Source: Acephala macrosclerotiorum (taxonomy: Eukaryota > Ascomycota > Leotiomycetes > Helotiales > Mollisiaceae). Taken from it: a stretch of DNA of 64,000 nucleotides. A program made the position numbers and the translations under genes. Shown here one piece after another: positions 35,120 to 46,631 of this stretch. Numbering within the stretch: the stretch's first letter is position 1; every line of letters begins with the position of its first letter. Where the stretch lies: assembly GCA_014904845.1 (NCBI GenBank), contig MU119364.1, positions 60,809 to 124,808 of the forward strand. The letters run 5' to 3'. The notes below the pieces were generated by a model that had not been told where the DNA came from, did no database searches, and saw only the letters and a list, made by a program, of their open reading frames with translations.

Positions 35120-37141
35120 TCAGTGCTCATTCTCCAATACGTAGGCAACATTCTCAGAAGGGGGCAGGTCACGTGTGGCATCTGCTTTCTGCTTGATCTG
35201 GTGTTTGTGCAGGAAATCAGCCAAGACTGTACCATTGTTAGTCTCACGTTACTCGACGCATTTATATTTGTAGAGTACTCACAGACGAGAATGATAGCCA
35301 TTAACGCAAACGCGAGAATCGAGGGAAAGCCTCTCGGGAACTTGGGCCCAGTCGTTTGAGGAAAGATCAGGATCGGCAGGAACGAGTCTAAGGCGTAGTA
35401 AGCACTTGGGAGTATATCTTAATGCAAGTTGGAATAAACTTACTGGTTGCGTAGAAGATCCCATTCATGCTAGAGATAGTCAATGCACGTTCTTGAGCAT
35501 TTCCGACATTGATCTCGTTGGCCCATGTCCACGTCACAGCTGTGACATATCCTCCAGAGACGAAGAAGAACGCCACAACTCTTGCTACGTCAGATGGGGG
35601 CCAAGCTGTCAATATTGCTGAGCCGATAACGGTGGTACACAGCTGTTTGAAATTGTCAGCAAATGTGATGCTTGTAAAGCAATAATTGAGTGCTCACGAG
35701 AGGGCCAATCATCCATTCAGCTCGCCTTCCCGCCAAGTCGGACATGAAACCCCATAGATAATCGGTGATCATAGAGACGATGTTGGCGCACGCGGGAATC
35801 ACGTTTCGTTGAGTTACACTGTATCCCTCTGCCTCTGTTGTAGCCTGTCAGCATGATTTTACTGATAGGAATTTTCGTCGTTGGGGTCATCTGGAATAAC
35901 ACATGACTTACTGAGATAAATCGCGAAATAACTGTTGGCCTGGCAAGAATTCCCGTAGAAGATATACATCAGCACCAATACCCACCACCTCCAACTGCCG
36001 AACATGCGCTTGACAAGTTTCAAGTCCATGACCCCAGTAACTTCAGCCTTACCTTGCCTAGCAGCACGCTGATGGCAAGTTGGATATCTTCCTCTGTAAG
36101 ATACCATGATTTGGTATTGTGTGGGTAGTCTGGGAGCAGGAACCAGACCGAAAACGCAACAGGCACCGACATACATCCGCAAACTGCAAGCAAGTTAATT
36201 AACTATGCTTAAGAGACGTGCTTCAAACGGGGAGTCTGGCTTACTAATGTACATCCATCTCCATCCAGCTATTCCATGAACATTATTCAGTGAATCATAG
36301 ATAGCAGCTTGCATGAAACCAGAGGTGGCCTGCCCGAAGAAACCGGTGATGTGCCAAATCGCAATTCGTTTGGCCAATTCAGTCTTGGTATACCAGCATC
36401 CAAGAAGGAAAATTATGACCGGAGAGAAGCCAGACTCGAAGAGACCGATCATGAATCGGAAGGCATACATTTGGTTGGCGCTCTGTGCAGCGGCTTGAGC
36501 GAACGTGAAGGCTGTCCATCCAACTTCGCAAGTGACCAGACAAATGCGGGGGCTGATCTTGAGAGCGATCACGTTCGATGGGATCTGCATAATGGCGAAT
36601 GCGATGGTGTAGCACACTGCATGTGTTAGTTCAACCAAGCATAGTGATTCCTTGAATAAGAGCTCACTCAACATGTAGGTGTATTCGCTCGCTTCGATTT
36701 TCAAGTCCTCTTTCATCCCGCTAACGTCTTAGGTAGAAAGTCAGCCTTGTTGACGGAAATTTGGAAGACATGACTTACAGGCATTTGTGAGATTGCTCTG
36801 ATCAATGTACTTCATCCACTATCTTGACGTCAGCTCAGAATTGGGAATAAGAGGAAGTAGTGTGACAAACCCAGCCTAGTGTTGCGCAAATGAGAATTCC
36901 CAAGTCAAGCTTTCGGACCAAAGCCCTTTCCTGTTCACAATCAGTACCAACCCACCAACAAAGAATTGGAGGGCAATCGTACTTGAGGACTCTTGAGATG
37001 TTGATCGGCATCCCAAAGATGATACAGAATCTTCTTCCCAAATGAAACCTGCTGTGGCACCGCTTCCCCAACACCCACCTCAGACTCCGGCGTTGATGCT
37101 GGAGTGGAATCGACCACACAGGTCTTCTTGTCCGCGTCCAT
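35120..37141 (-). CDS. MFS carrier of the Dal5/allantoate-permease (anion:cation symporter) type, possibly frameshifted
   Basis: Ten exons on the complement: 37141-36983, 36930-36871, 36818-36779, 36727-36668, 36616-36245, 36183-35912, 35834-35698, 35642-35444, 35387-35283, 35226-35120. Motifs: ERALVRKLDLGILICATLGW, WMKYIDQSNLTNAYVSGMKE, the A-type loop region around GLFESGFSPVIIFLLGCWY, and YVTAVTWTWANEINVGNAQE. These match the family that imports allantoate, pantothenate, nicotinate and similar anions. The exons total 1511 nt, one base short. In exon 6 the frame must change near 36070 to read QRAARQGKAEVTGVMDLKL. Alternatively a 44-nt intron (GTAAGG ... CAAG) at about 36051-36008 restores frame but deletes that conserved-looking block. 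Divergent from the aldolase gene. Confidence 0.75.
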
Positions 37142-37730
37142 GATGAAGGTTCGCGTTGTCTTCACGACAGAGCGGTGGTTTGGAAGGAATAGGACGAGCG
37201 AAAGGCGATTAGGATCGATGTCAATCGGTCAAGGAGCATGCTGGGGACATTGAAATGCATATGTATCTACTCCTGGGTTTTCCCGATCAATAGATGCGTG
37301 CCATGGAATGCCATTGTTGTCCCACTAGATCTGAAAAGTAGCCCTCAGAAAGCTTCACCGATCAGAACGGCTATTTGAGCCTATTGAATCGCAAAAGTGT
37401 GGATTGCAACGGTGTGATGTACCCCATCTTTGAACACAAAATGCTTGCGCGCGGTCTCACGCTTTATCTATCGGATTGATCTGTTGATTGTGAGCTGCGG
37501 ACGGGCAGGTCATTCCCACAGATAAGGGGAGGAGGCCCCATCAACCCACTCTTCAAAGACTTGGCACAGTGGACTTGGTTATCAAAAGTCCGCCACCCCC
37601 TGCCTTCCCTGCATTAGCCGAGTTCTGCTTCATCCACAGGGAGAATTATTTGCTTACTTCAATTCTTCTCAATATACCAAGCGTTCAACTTCACGTTCTC
37701 ATCCTCGAAATCAGCTGTCGCCGAGTCAAC
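37142..37730. promoter_or_regulatory. Divergent promoter region, MFS carrier / aldolase
   Basis: 589 bp between two divergent genes whose products could act in one catabolic route (uptake, then retro-aldol cleavage). It contains several GATA cores (for example TGATCTGTTGATTG around 37475 and TTATCT at 37464), the motif bound by nitrogen-regulating GATA factors in fungi; the functional link is inferred. Confidence 0.35.
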
Positions 37731-38699
37731 ATGGCTTCCACTCACGCCGAACAAGTCGCAATGGCACGCGAAGTCGTTCGCCCAAATCTTGTCAAGAAGC
37801 ACGTGCTTGAGAATAGGCTTGCGCATTCCTTTGGACTCCGAGTGGCTTTCTCTATCGAAATGCCTCTAATTGCTAAGCGCGCTGGATATTTGGGGGTGTT
37901 GATGAATTTGGAACATATGGCCATGAGCATCGAAAGTATGAAAGATATTGCGGTCTCGTGCTTAAACGTGGGGTCAGTACTTCTTTTTGACTCCTCACCA
38001 GCTCCTGGCTCAACTTGGATCTCTTGCTTCGAGATGAACACAGGACTGACGGCGAGATGAAGAATCACCCCAATTGTTGTTGTTCCGACTTGTGCCCCAG
38101 AGTGGATCTCTTGATGTCTCGACTCTGGCGCGCAGGCGATCATCGTACCACATGTCAACAATGTTGAGCAGGCTAAGATGTGTGTGAATGCATCTAAGTT
38201 TCCTCCGTTGGGACACCGCTCGGTGACGATGGTCACGGCCATGACACAATACACGACCGCGCTCTCATATGCCGCCATCGCGGAAGTTGTGAACGACGAA
38301 GTGATCATGCCCATGATTGAGACCAGGGAGGGTGTTGAGAGCGTAGAGTACGTCATGCCCTCGCAAACCCAAACCCAGTTCCACATCCACAGAAAACGAT
38401 CTGACGATATTCAAAGGGCAATCGCAGCAACTCCTGGAATCGATGCTATGCTAATCGGGTGTGCGGACTTGTGCATGGAGCTCGGTATTCCAGGCCAGTA
38501 CGACTCGGAACTCTTTCACTCCACGGTAGCGAAGATTGCAGCGGCAGCAGAGAAAGCCAGCGTTGACGGACGGAAAGTATTCGTTGGACTAGGTGGTCTA
38601 GAGCCTAGACCCGATTTGCTAGAGGCTTTTGCAAAGAGACATTCGCTCGTCAGGTTTGCCATGGCAGGTCGAGACTTAGCGCTTTTGTTGGCTGGATGA
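37731..38699 (+). pseudogene. HpcH/HpaI-family aldolase with an in-frame TGA
   Basis: Class II, metal-dependent aldolase family that cleaves 4-hydroxy-2-oxo acids such as 4-hydroxy-2-oxoheptanedioate to pyruvate plus an aldehyde. Exons 37731-37972 and 38063-38699 (879 nt, 293 codons including the stop). Motifs: IVVVPTCAPEWIS, AQAIIVPHVNNVEQAK, the metal-site block MPMIETREGVE, and PGIDAMLIGCADLCMELG. In exon 2 the frame is continuous except for TGA at 38112-38114 (EWIS-stop-CLDSGAQ), where relatives have Arg. CGA to TGA is a single transition. The intron has a GTCAGT donor, a CTGAC branch and an AAG acceptor, and phases close. So the gene carries one nonsense lesion and is otherwise intact. 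Confidence 0.85.
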
Positions 38700-39875
38700 G
38701 CAAGCAAGCTGTGTATATGAATGAGATCTCGACGCGACTATGAGGTTCATAGGATGGAATGAAATTTTTTTGAGGAAGATGATCTGAACCTAGTACTAGG
38801 TTGCATGTAGCACGTTTCTGGGACTTGTACGAGTACCGCCTTATCCCTAATGCAGGCGTCTCTTGTTGATGGCAGATAAATAGTGATGGGCCCAATTGGT
38901 CCCCCTTGTTGAGGCAAGGTGAGTGTGAAAGTCCAGGCAAAGCTGGGAAACTGAAAACGCTGGAATAACGGAAGCCATTCGTATGAGAGTCCACTGAACT
39001 GGCTGCCAAATTAAAGCTTTGATTCAAATGGCGGATCTCCCTTTTGTCCACGACCGTCATGAGGGCGGGGACATATCTAGATATGCCCTTGTCCCCCCCT
39101 TTGATCATTTCATCGTTGCCAATTGAAAAGCGAGCCTAAACCAACACTGAAACCTAGTAGGGCGGACTCGGTAGGATTGTCTGAAGTGTGACTGAGGATT
39201 TGATGTTAGATATCGAGAGGAAATTTGTGCACGAAAAATCGTAGCTGGGGACAGTTGGCGTATGAAATTGCTTGGAGTAATAACTTAACGGTGGCTGCAC
39301 TGGGTGCGTTGAAGCCATCGCACAATCGCTCTGGCTTGGTACAGTAGACCGTACCATGTTGGACGCGACATAGTATAATATGCCTAACCTAGAGTAAAAG
39401 GCATACGGCAGAGTTTGAAGGTTGCATTTTTTTTGAAAGAATACTTCCTATGGCTGCGTTTTACGTCTTCCTCCAGATTTCTCAGAGCATTTTCGAAATC
39501 CTGACCCAGCACCACCATTATGCGACTTAGTATGAGGATGTGTTCTCCATATGCTGCCCAAAATGGAAGCTTGTGGTAGTTGATATACAGTCGTCTGATT
39601 ATACGCCAAGATGTCTTGTTCGTTGATGCTCACAAATTTTGAAGTCTGCTGAAGCAAAACGAATGATCCTGCGACAAAGTGTGCGGAACGTCGGGTCTCC
39701 ATATGGATGACGGAGAGATGGCCCATCCCTCATTGAAGTCCGAGAGCGCCCTCGTGATGAAAGATATATTTCGAGGCGAGACAGATAATCTTGGAGACGA
39801 GGGGGCCAGGAAATGCTGCTTGATTGAGGTCTGGGACTGATGGTGGGGTGAAATTGTAAATTGGGCTCTGCCCAA
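38700..39875. other. Intergenic stretch
   Basis: Minus-strand frames at 38650-39108 and 39448-39886 are long but overlap each other and known coding DNA and show no motif. A three-frame pile-up at 39600-39890 lies at the 3' end of the small gene described next. Nothing else is supported. Confidence 0.4.
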
Positions 39876-40402
39876 TCAACTTTCACGAGCCTGGGAGAGG
39901 GACACCTGAAGGTTCTCGGAGTCGTCTGAATACATCAAGGTATCGTTTTTCAGGTCGAAAGTGTAGGCATTTGAGCTGGCATGATGCATAGTGGAAGGAT
40001 TAACGATACCATCGCCGGTTTTCCATGGGTACGGAATGTGTTTGAGTCCATCATGAAGAGCACGGAAGGTTTCCCCTACCAGCGTTAGCGAATAAATTAT
40101 TAATGTGATGAAGAGAGCGTTACCTTTCGTAGTACCAAAGAGGAGCTCATGTACTCGTTTGACAGTAAGATTGGAGCGCGAATATGGTGCCGAGTGTGTG
40201 ATATGCTGGCCTGGCGTGGAAATGTCAGGAAGCGAGTGGCTGGATCACTGTCTATTCAAAGATAAAATCAGTAGCTAAAACCGGTTAGCACATCAATATG
40301 CGTATCGGAGTGAAGATTGTGTTGAGTGTCATCGAGGTCTGCCGAGGAGGAACCTCGAAATGCATCTGAAGGTGCATGGGTGCCTCGCAGAACATGTGAC
40401 AT
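39876..40402 (-). CDS. Small three-exon hypothetical protein (135 residues)
   Basis: Family not recognised. The gene was recovered from splice signals rather than from any long ORF. Exons on the complement: 40402-40282, 40210-40124, 40075-39876 (408 nt, 135 residues). Intron 1: GTTTTA donor, CTGAC branch, GCCAG acceptor. Intron 2: GTAACG donor, CTAAC branch, GGTAG acceptor. All phases close. The product begins MSHVLRGTHAPSDAF, continues NLTVKRVHELLFGTTKGETF and ALHDGLKHIPYPWK, and ends near DDSENLQVSLSQARES. No signal, TM or catalytic motif. The uniform composition and clean splice signals suggest a real conserved fungal gene. Confidence 0.55.
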
Positions 40403-41605
40403 TTTGGTATCGACAATGTATAAGTTCTTAGTATTTAGATATAGAGCAAGAGAATTGAGAAGTAGTCTTCTTTTTTCAATACCTCTAATGACCGGAGAAT
40501 CCCTCATTAAGGTATTTAAATTCTTCAACCCATCTCCATCAGCAGTTTCACGTGAGTGATTTTCTACCGCTGTTGACTGTCAGGGCGACTACCTTTCTAC
40601 GCTGCACCCCATCGCGTTCTCTGAGTCTCTCTACTTCTTTTTGACGCGTCCAAAGCACCAATTTTGCTGATCTAGCCAAGTCCGTATTGATTACAGCTGA
40701 CAGAATATCGACCAGTATATAGATTGTTGGGAATTACCCCACCACTTCAGAGAGGCAAGTGTATCTGCACTATTTCAAATTCATACTTACCAAAGAAGAT
40801 CTGCAGAGATTGAGCTGTTCGAGCCTTCGAAATAGCTCCATAGACGACAAAAGTAAGATTCACAACCACTTGTTTGTTGGAGTGATTTGGCGATACTTCT
40901 AGTTAAGATTCTCATTAGTTTGGATGCCCTTTTCCGCCAATGGCCTCAACATGCTGAGGCTCAAATATGTGCTGAGTAACAGCGGTGTCGTTGTTTCTTT
41001 CGGCAGCGAGCGCTACTAGTTCGAGCATTCAAGTTAGCAAATCGACCTCTGCCACGCTTCTTCGTCCATGAATTTCTGATTGAGGTTCAAGACCAGATCA
41101 TCGAGTATGCTTTGAAACCCCACTCAAAGCGGCAAGACTTGGATGCAGACTAGAAATTGGCTTGCCCTTCAACTGGTGAAGACGGCGGGTATTGGGCAAG
41201 GAGGATGGTCCGATTGGGGTGCAGTCATACTGCCCTACTTGGCACAGTGCTTCACCTATGAAATCAAGGTCTACTTCGATACGGTGTTCAGCGGGCTATC
41301 TTATCATTGAATCTGCGGCGAGCAGGACTAGAATGTCCCACAAATTGATGGACATTGTCAGATCTCAAGCAGGGCATTCCATTCAGTTTGGGTTCTGGAA
41401 TTTGCTCGAAATTGCGAGCCCCTGTGTGTAAGAGCACTGACCTTGAACCACATCACATTTTGTCTTCTTGATGTTCTCGATATTCTAGGACATTAAGGCT
41501 TCGAGGTGACAGCTTCAACAAAGCATCACGTGGAGGTAGACAACGGAATCTACCCACAAACTTGAAGCTACAGTATCTTCTGCACCACTGGGGACTCTAC
41601 ACAAA
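40403..41605. other. Intergenic stretch
   Basis: No gene I can support. A 79-codon frame at 41192-41431 lacks motifs. Confidence 0.4.
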
Positions 41606-41953
41606 ATGACGCTTTTCCGCAAATTACAATTAGATATCTCAAAACTCTTGGTACCCGTCCTCTCAGAACCCCTCTTCATTCCACCTTCTCATCGCAAGGA
41701 ACGCAAGCAGTCTTTGCAGCCCCACACGGCTTTGACGACACGTCAAAACCATCCTCACAATACGCCTCTTGACAAGCTTCATGTTTCTATGCTTGTACAC
41801 CGAGGGCGCTATCCTCTTCCTGGCGTGGAGACTTTTGCATACATATTGATACCCAAGCTTTGGCCGATCTTTATCATCCTGGTCATCTGCGGCACTGTGG
41901 TCGTCTACAACGTGTATCAGTATTCGAAGGAACTCGATGAAGTCCTGCGCTAG
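41606..41953 (+). CDS. Possible small single-TM protein
   Basis: A 115-codon frame with an ATG. The N-terminal 75 residues are basic and low in structure. Residues about 83-105 form one convincing membrane helix (LWPIFIILVICGTVVVYNVY) followed by a short polar tail (SKELDEVLR). It could be a tail-anchored protein. No homology is recognised and there is no intron support, so it may be fortuitous. Confidence 0.3.
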   Translation: MTLFRKLQLDISKLLVPVLSEPLFIPPSHRKERKQSLQPHTALTTRQNHPHNTPLDKLHVSMLVHRGRYPLPGVETFAYILIPKLWPIFIILVICGTVVVYNVYQYSKELDEVLR

Positions 41954-42240
41954 ATGGAAGAAATCGAGTGGAATAAAGTTCGTGAAGGGGATGGGAGCGG
42001 ACATGGCCGTTTCATTGGGAGAAGACGTGGGAGAGTTTCATCATATATGGAAACCGTGGGGGATCGAGGCGGATGGATCTAGGAAGCTACTGTTGGTTGG
42101 AAAGACAGAGTGTGAGAGTGTGAGAATGCTGACCTACTAACATCAGTTTCGAACGAGGTAGCAAACTCCGCCTGCAAGTCGGATTTGAATGTTCTAGACG
42201 TTGAAAAAAAATCTAGGAGTGAGACATCATTTCGCTCTTG
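41954..42240. other. Intergenic
   Basis: No gene seen. Its right end contains the first of several short degenerate repeats (GATTTGAATGT...ACGTTGAAA at about 42184, again at about 42991). Confidence 0.35.
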
Positions 42241-42257
42241 TCGACATCTCAACTAGT

Positions 42258-42690
42258 GGAATTGAATATGGACCCCACTGTACCTGACGCTCAAGTGATG
42301 GGTGGAAGACCTACACTATGCTACTGGGGAACCAACGTCTCATTCTGGAGCGACCAAGAATTCGAAATTAAGCATCATCCTCCACAGCTTTCAGAATGTT
42401 CCCGAACACCAGGAACAAGCAATAACCATCGAAAGGTATCGTGACAATACATGACCACGTCTCGCGCCCACTGAGCATGACTACTTCTCAGCCTACACTG
42501 GATGGAGAACCAACACCACGAACGCTGGACGCAACTGGAGTCGTGTGAAGGTTTGAATGTCACACAATTCCATGGTCATTTACAGACAGTGTAACACCTC
42601 AATTTAGCATAATATTTTCTGGACTCGAGGATGAGCTCTCGATCCTCACCTGCAGATATCGCGCATATAAATCAAGATCGAGATGGATGT
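42258..42690 (+). pseudogene. Scrambled MCM4 fragments
   Basis: Three short stretches match the downstream MCM4 gene at DNA and protein level. 42265-42350 (NMDPTVPDAQVMGGRPTLCY, then WGTNVS) matches 44070-44145. 42460-42540 (TSQPTLDGEPTPRT) matches about 43655-43710. 42648-42690 (PADIAHINQDRD) matches about 43600-43640. All are on the plus strand, but their order is the reverse of the order in the gene. None is part of a working frame. Probably a decayed, rearranged duplicate of the MCM4 5' half. Confidence 0.7.
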
Positions 42691-43263
42691 TGCGTGAAAA
42701 CACGTGACGCTAAATTTTAAATTCAAATGTCCCAGATTGAACGATGCAATTGAAATTCATCCAGAGTGTTTCTGTGTCATTTATAAAATTTAGGGGATAC
42801 AGAATGTTCTAGAGCAGTTGGAACAATGCACTGTGACGACGTGATTTCTAGTATCAGAGCGAGAGAACTTAACGCCAGCTTTTCGTCTTTCTTAGAGGTT
42901 CGAGATATTGTAGAAAAAGAGGACTCCAAGGCGAGGCAGATCTTGCGCATGAATCCCAGGATCTAAATATTGGGATGTAGGAAAAGCAAGATTTGAATGT
43001 CCAACACGTTGAAAGTAGAAGAATTGTCGAAGGGCAGATTCACGCACAAGTCAAACTTCAGTCCTCAACTGTCCTAGACAACGAGGTACATTGCGATAGA
43101 ATAGAATATCTTGGCTCGACCTTTAAGAACCTATTTTCTGGCCTGGTTGTAAGATTTCAAATGTCCTACTTCATGTGGAACAATGCATTGTGATTAGCCA
43201 TAGGGAACTCAGGGGCTCGCGAATCCCCTTTCAGGGGACAGAACGCGCTAGCGAAACCACTTT

Positions 43264-43287
43264 ACGCGTTCAATCGCGTGGACGCGT
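43264..43287 (+). promoter_or_regulatory. Two MluI cell-cycle boxes (ACGCGT) upstream of MCM4
   Basis: ACGCGT occurs at 43264-43269 and 43282-43287, about 110-135 bp before the MCM4 ATG. In yeasts this box is bound by MBF and drives G1/S expression of replication genes, so the placement is meaningful. Binding here is inferred. Confidence 0.65.
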
Positions 43288-43398
43288 CAAAAGTGCCGCT
43301 CGGCCAGGGACTTTCAATTTTCACCACTTGAACTCTCCCTCAAGTTCCTCATCATCCCGCAACCACAACTCCCATCACCTAAAAATAATACAGTCAAG

Positions 43399-46300
43399 AT
43401 GTCGTCGCCATCGCATCGCCGACAGCGAAGTTCCCAATCTGGCACTCCTCGTCGCACGTCGCAGAGAAATGCCATCCCAAGTAGCCCCCCTGATTTGGAC
43501 GCAGCGGCTGCCCAACTGCATAGTGAAGCCGCCTCGTCGCAAGACAATGGCACTCCAAGACGCAATATACCATCATCTTCACCGATGAATTATCGGTCAT
43601 TGCCAGCAGACATTGCGCGCATGAATCGAGAGCGAGATGTCTCTTCACCGCTGCGACAGATGACCAATTCCCAGCCAACACAGGACGGAGAGCGTACACC
43701 TCGAGCCAGTACCAGCCAGCAAACAGGTCTTCTTGGAGGTAAGCTGGATATCTGCGATCACGGAGACAGTAATACTGACAATACCATCAGAATCGTCGCC
43801 AATTCGATATGCTTCCAGCTCTGTCAACGGATCAGACGCACCGCGCCAGCAATCGGTCTTCCCAGACCTTCGAAGTGACAGCAGTGGACTCTTCGTGCGA
43901 TCCTCTCGTTCTTTGGGACCCGGCTCTTCGGTCAATCATTCGAGACGTGGCGATATTAATTCCGATAACATCAACACCCCTCGTGCCAGACGCCGTATTT
44001 TCATGGATGAGAATGGCCGCGTTGTGAGAGATATTCCTGCGGATGCTTCTGAGGCGCCAACATTCTCAAACATGGACCCCACCACATCAGATGCTCAAGC
44101 TATGGGCGGCAGCTCTACACTATGCATCTGGGGAACCAATGTTTCAATCAACGACACGCTCTCCGTTTTCAAGGAGTTTCTGCGAAACTTCACCAAGAAA
44201 TACCGAATGTGGGCAGACGGATTGTCTGAGGAGGAGACTCGCGAAGATCCCGACTCTGATACCAAGGAGTATGTGCAGATGATGCAGAACATGTTGACTC
44301 TGGGAATCACCAGTTTGAACTTAGACTTCCGCAATTTGAAGGCATATCCTCCCACCAAGAAACTCTGGCAACAGGCACAAGATTACCCTCAAGACATCGT
44401 CACTCTCATGGATCAAGGTATCAAGGATATTATGTACGAGCTTGCAGAGGCAGAGATGGCTAGACAGAGACAATCTCAAACTCCGGGTCAGGCCTCACAG
44501 CGTAGCAGAATCATGAGCTCTGAGCCACCAGTTCCGAGCTCTGATCGTGATGAGCCAGAAGCTCGAAGCACTCAAGGCCAGGAATCAAACGAAGTGGACT
44601 TATGCCAGGAAGTGCAGAAGAGGTCATACCGCGTCCGACCATTTGGTCTTGATTCTACAGTCAACATGCGAGATCTGAATCCTTCTGGTAAGCTTTTCTG
44701 TGCTCTAAAATATACCAATGCTAATATTCGCAGATGTCGACAAGATTGTAGCCATCAAGGGTCTCGTCATCCGAACAACTCCAATCATTCCCGATATGAA
44801 AGACGCTTTCTTCCGATGCCAGGTCTGCAATCACACCGTTAAGGTTGACATTGACCGTGGTAAGATCGCTGAGCCTACCAAATGCCCTCGGCCAATCTGC
44901 GAGTCGCCAAATTCCATGCAGATTGTACACAACCGCTCAGGATTCATGGACAAGCAAGTCATCAAACTGCAAGAGACCCCCGACTCGGTTCCAGCTGGCC
45001 AGACCCCACATTCAGTTTCAATGTGCGCTTACGACGAGCTGGTTGATCTATGCAAAGCCGGTGACCGAGTGGAGATTACAGGTATCTTTAAGGCTAGTCC
45101 TGTCCGAGTCAATCCTAGACAGCGCACTCAAAAGAGCATCTTCAAAACCTATATCGATGTGTTGCACATCCAAAAGGTGGACAAGAAGCGTATGGGGATT
45201 GATGCTACAACTGTTGAGCAGGAGTTGTCCGAGGAACTTTCCAGCAATATCGAGGAAGTAAGACGAGTGAGCGAAGAGGAAGAGGAGAAGATCAAGGTTA
45301 CTGCTGCCCGACCTGACATATATGATCTTCTTTCTCGCTCCCTTGCTCCCAGTATCTACGAGATGGACGACGTTAAGAAGGGAATCTTACTCCAGCTTTT
45401 CGGTGGCACCAACAAGTCATTCGAGAAAGGTGGAAGTCCGAAGTACAGAGGTGATATTAACATCTTGCTATGTGGTGATCCCTCAACAGCGAAATCCCAA
45501 ATCTTGCAATATGTTCACAAGATTGCTCCTCGCGGTGTTTACACCAGTGGAAAAGGTTCTTCGGCGGTCGGTTTAACAGCATATGTTACTCGCGACCCCG
45601 AAACTCGACAGCTTGTACTCGAGTCTGGTGCTTTGGTTTTGTCTGACGGTGGTGTATGCTGTATCGACGAGTTCGATAAGATGTCAGATGCTACCCGATC
45701 CGTGCTTCACGAAGTTATGGAACAACAGACCGTTTCTATTGCCAAGGCTGGTATCATCACCACTTTGAACGCTCGAACCAGTATTCTCGCATCTGCCAAT
45801 CCCATCGGCAGCAAGTACAACCCAAACTTACCTGTGCCTCAAAACATTGACCTTCCACCGACACTTTTGTCCAGATTCGATCTTGTGTATCTCATCTTAG
45901 ACAGAATAGATGAGACAAACGACCGTCGTATGGCGAGACATTTGCTAAGCATGTACTTGGATGATAAGCCAGAAAATGCAGCCACACAGGAGATTCTAGT
46001 AAGTCCCTTGGGATGCTTATATTGACATTGACTGACCATGATATAGCCTATCGAGTTTCTCACATCCTACATCTCGTACGCTCGCCAAAAGTGCCAACCA
46101 CGAATCAGCCCTGAAGCTTCTCAGGAGTTAGTTAACTCATACGTCGAGATGCGGAAACTTGGCGAAGATGTTCGTGCAGCTGAGCGACGTATTACCGCCA
46201 CCACTCGACAGCTCGAATCCATGATCCGACTTGCCGAAGCTCATGCAAAGATGCGGCTGTCCGAGACTGTCACCAGAGACGATGTCAAGGAGGCGGTGAG

Positions 46301-46631
46301 GCTCATCAAGTCGGCGCTCAAGCAGGCCGCAACAGATGCCAGAACCGGATTGATTGATATGAGTTTGCTCACTGAGGGTACGAGTGCCAGTGAGAGGAGA
46401 CGAAAGGCAGATCTCAAGAATGCAGTATTGGCGTTACTGGATGAGATGACGAGAACAGGTCAAGCAGCTCGATATAGCGAGGTTGTCAAGAAGTTGGGCG
46501 AGCAGAGCAGTATGCCAGTTGAGGGTAATGACTTTGCGGAGACTATCAGACTGCTGGAGCAGGAGGGTAGTATCCAACTTGTTGGAGAAGGCGCGAGGAG
46601 AGCAATCCGTCGTGTTACTGGTGTTTCGTAG
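43399..46631 (+). CDS. MCM4: DNA replication licensing factor MCM4
   Basis: Subunit of the hexameric MCM2-7 replicative helicase. Exons 43399-43738, 43791-44687, 44734-45998, 46047-46631; 3087 nt, 1028 residues. The N-terminal 180 residues are Ser/Pro-rich with many S/T-P sites ([19 protein letters not shown]), the DDK/CDK-regulated tail typical of Mcm4. The zinc finger CQVCNHTV...CPRPIC lies near residue 442. In the AAA+ domain, Walker A is GDPSTAKSQ (about 660), Walker [12 protein letters not shown] (about 721) and the arginine-finger block [11 protein letters not shown] (about 791). The C-terminal winged-helix region is present. Introns are short and canonical, including a CTAAT-type branch before exon 3. 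Intact. Assignment to MCM4 rather than another MCM rests on the [14 protein letters not shown] and WGTNVS blocks and the long Ser-rich tail. Confidence 0.95.

Noticed and set aside
38650..39108. 152-codon minus-strand frame
   Set aside because: Overlaps the aldolase 3' end in antisense and has no recognisable domain.
39448..39886. Three overlapping minus-strand frames
   Set aside because: They contradict each other, and the better explanation for the region is the 3' exon of the spliced 135-residue gene.
42238..42444. A 68-codon frame starting MSTSQLVELNMDP
   Set aside because: It is the chance frame around an MCM4 fragment; similarity ends after WGTNVS and no gene structure follows.
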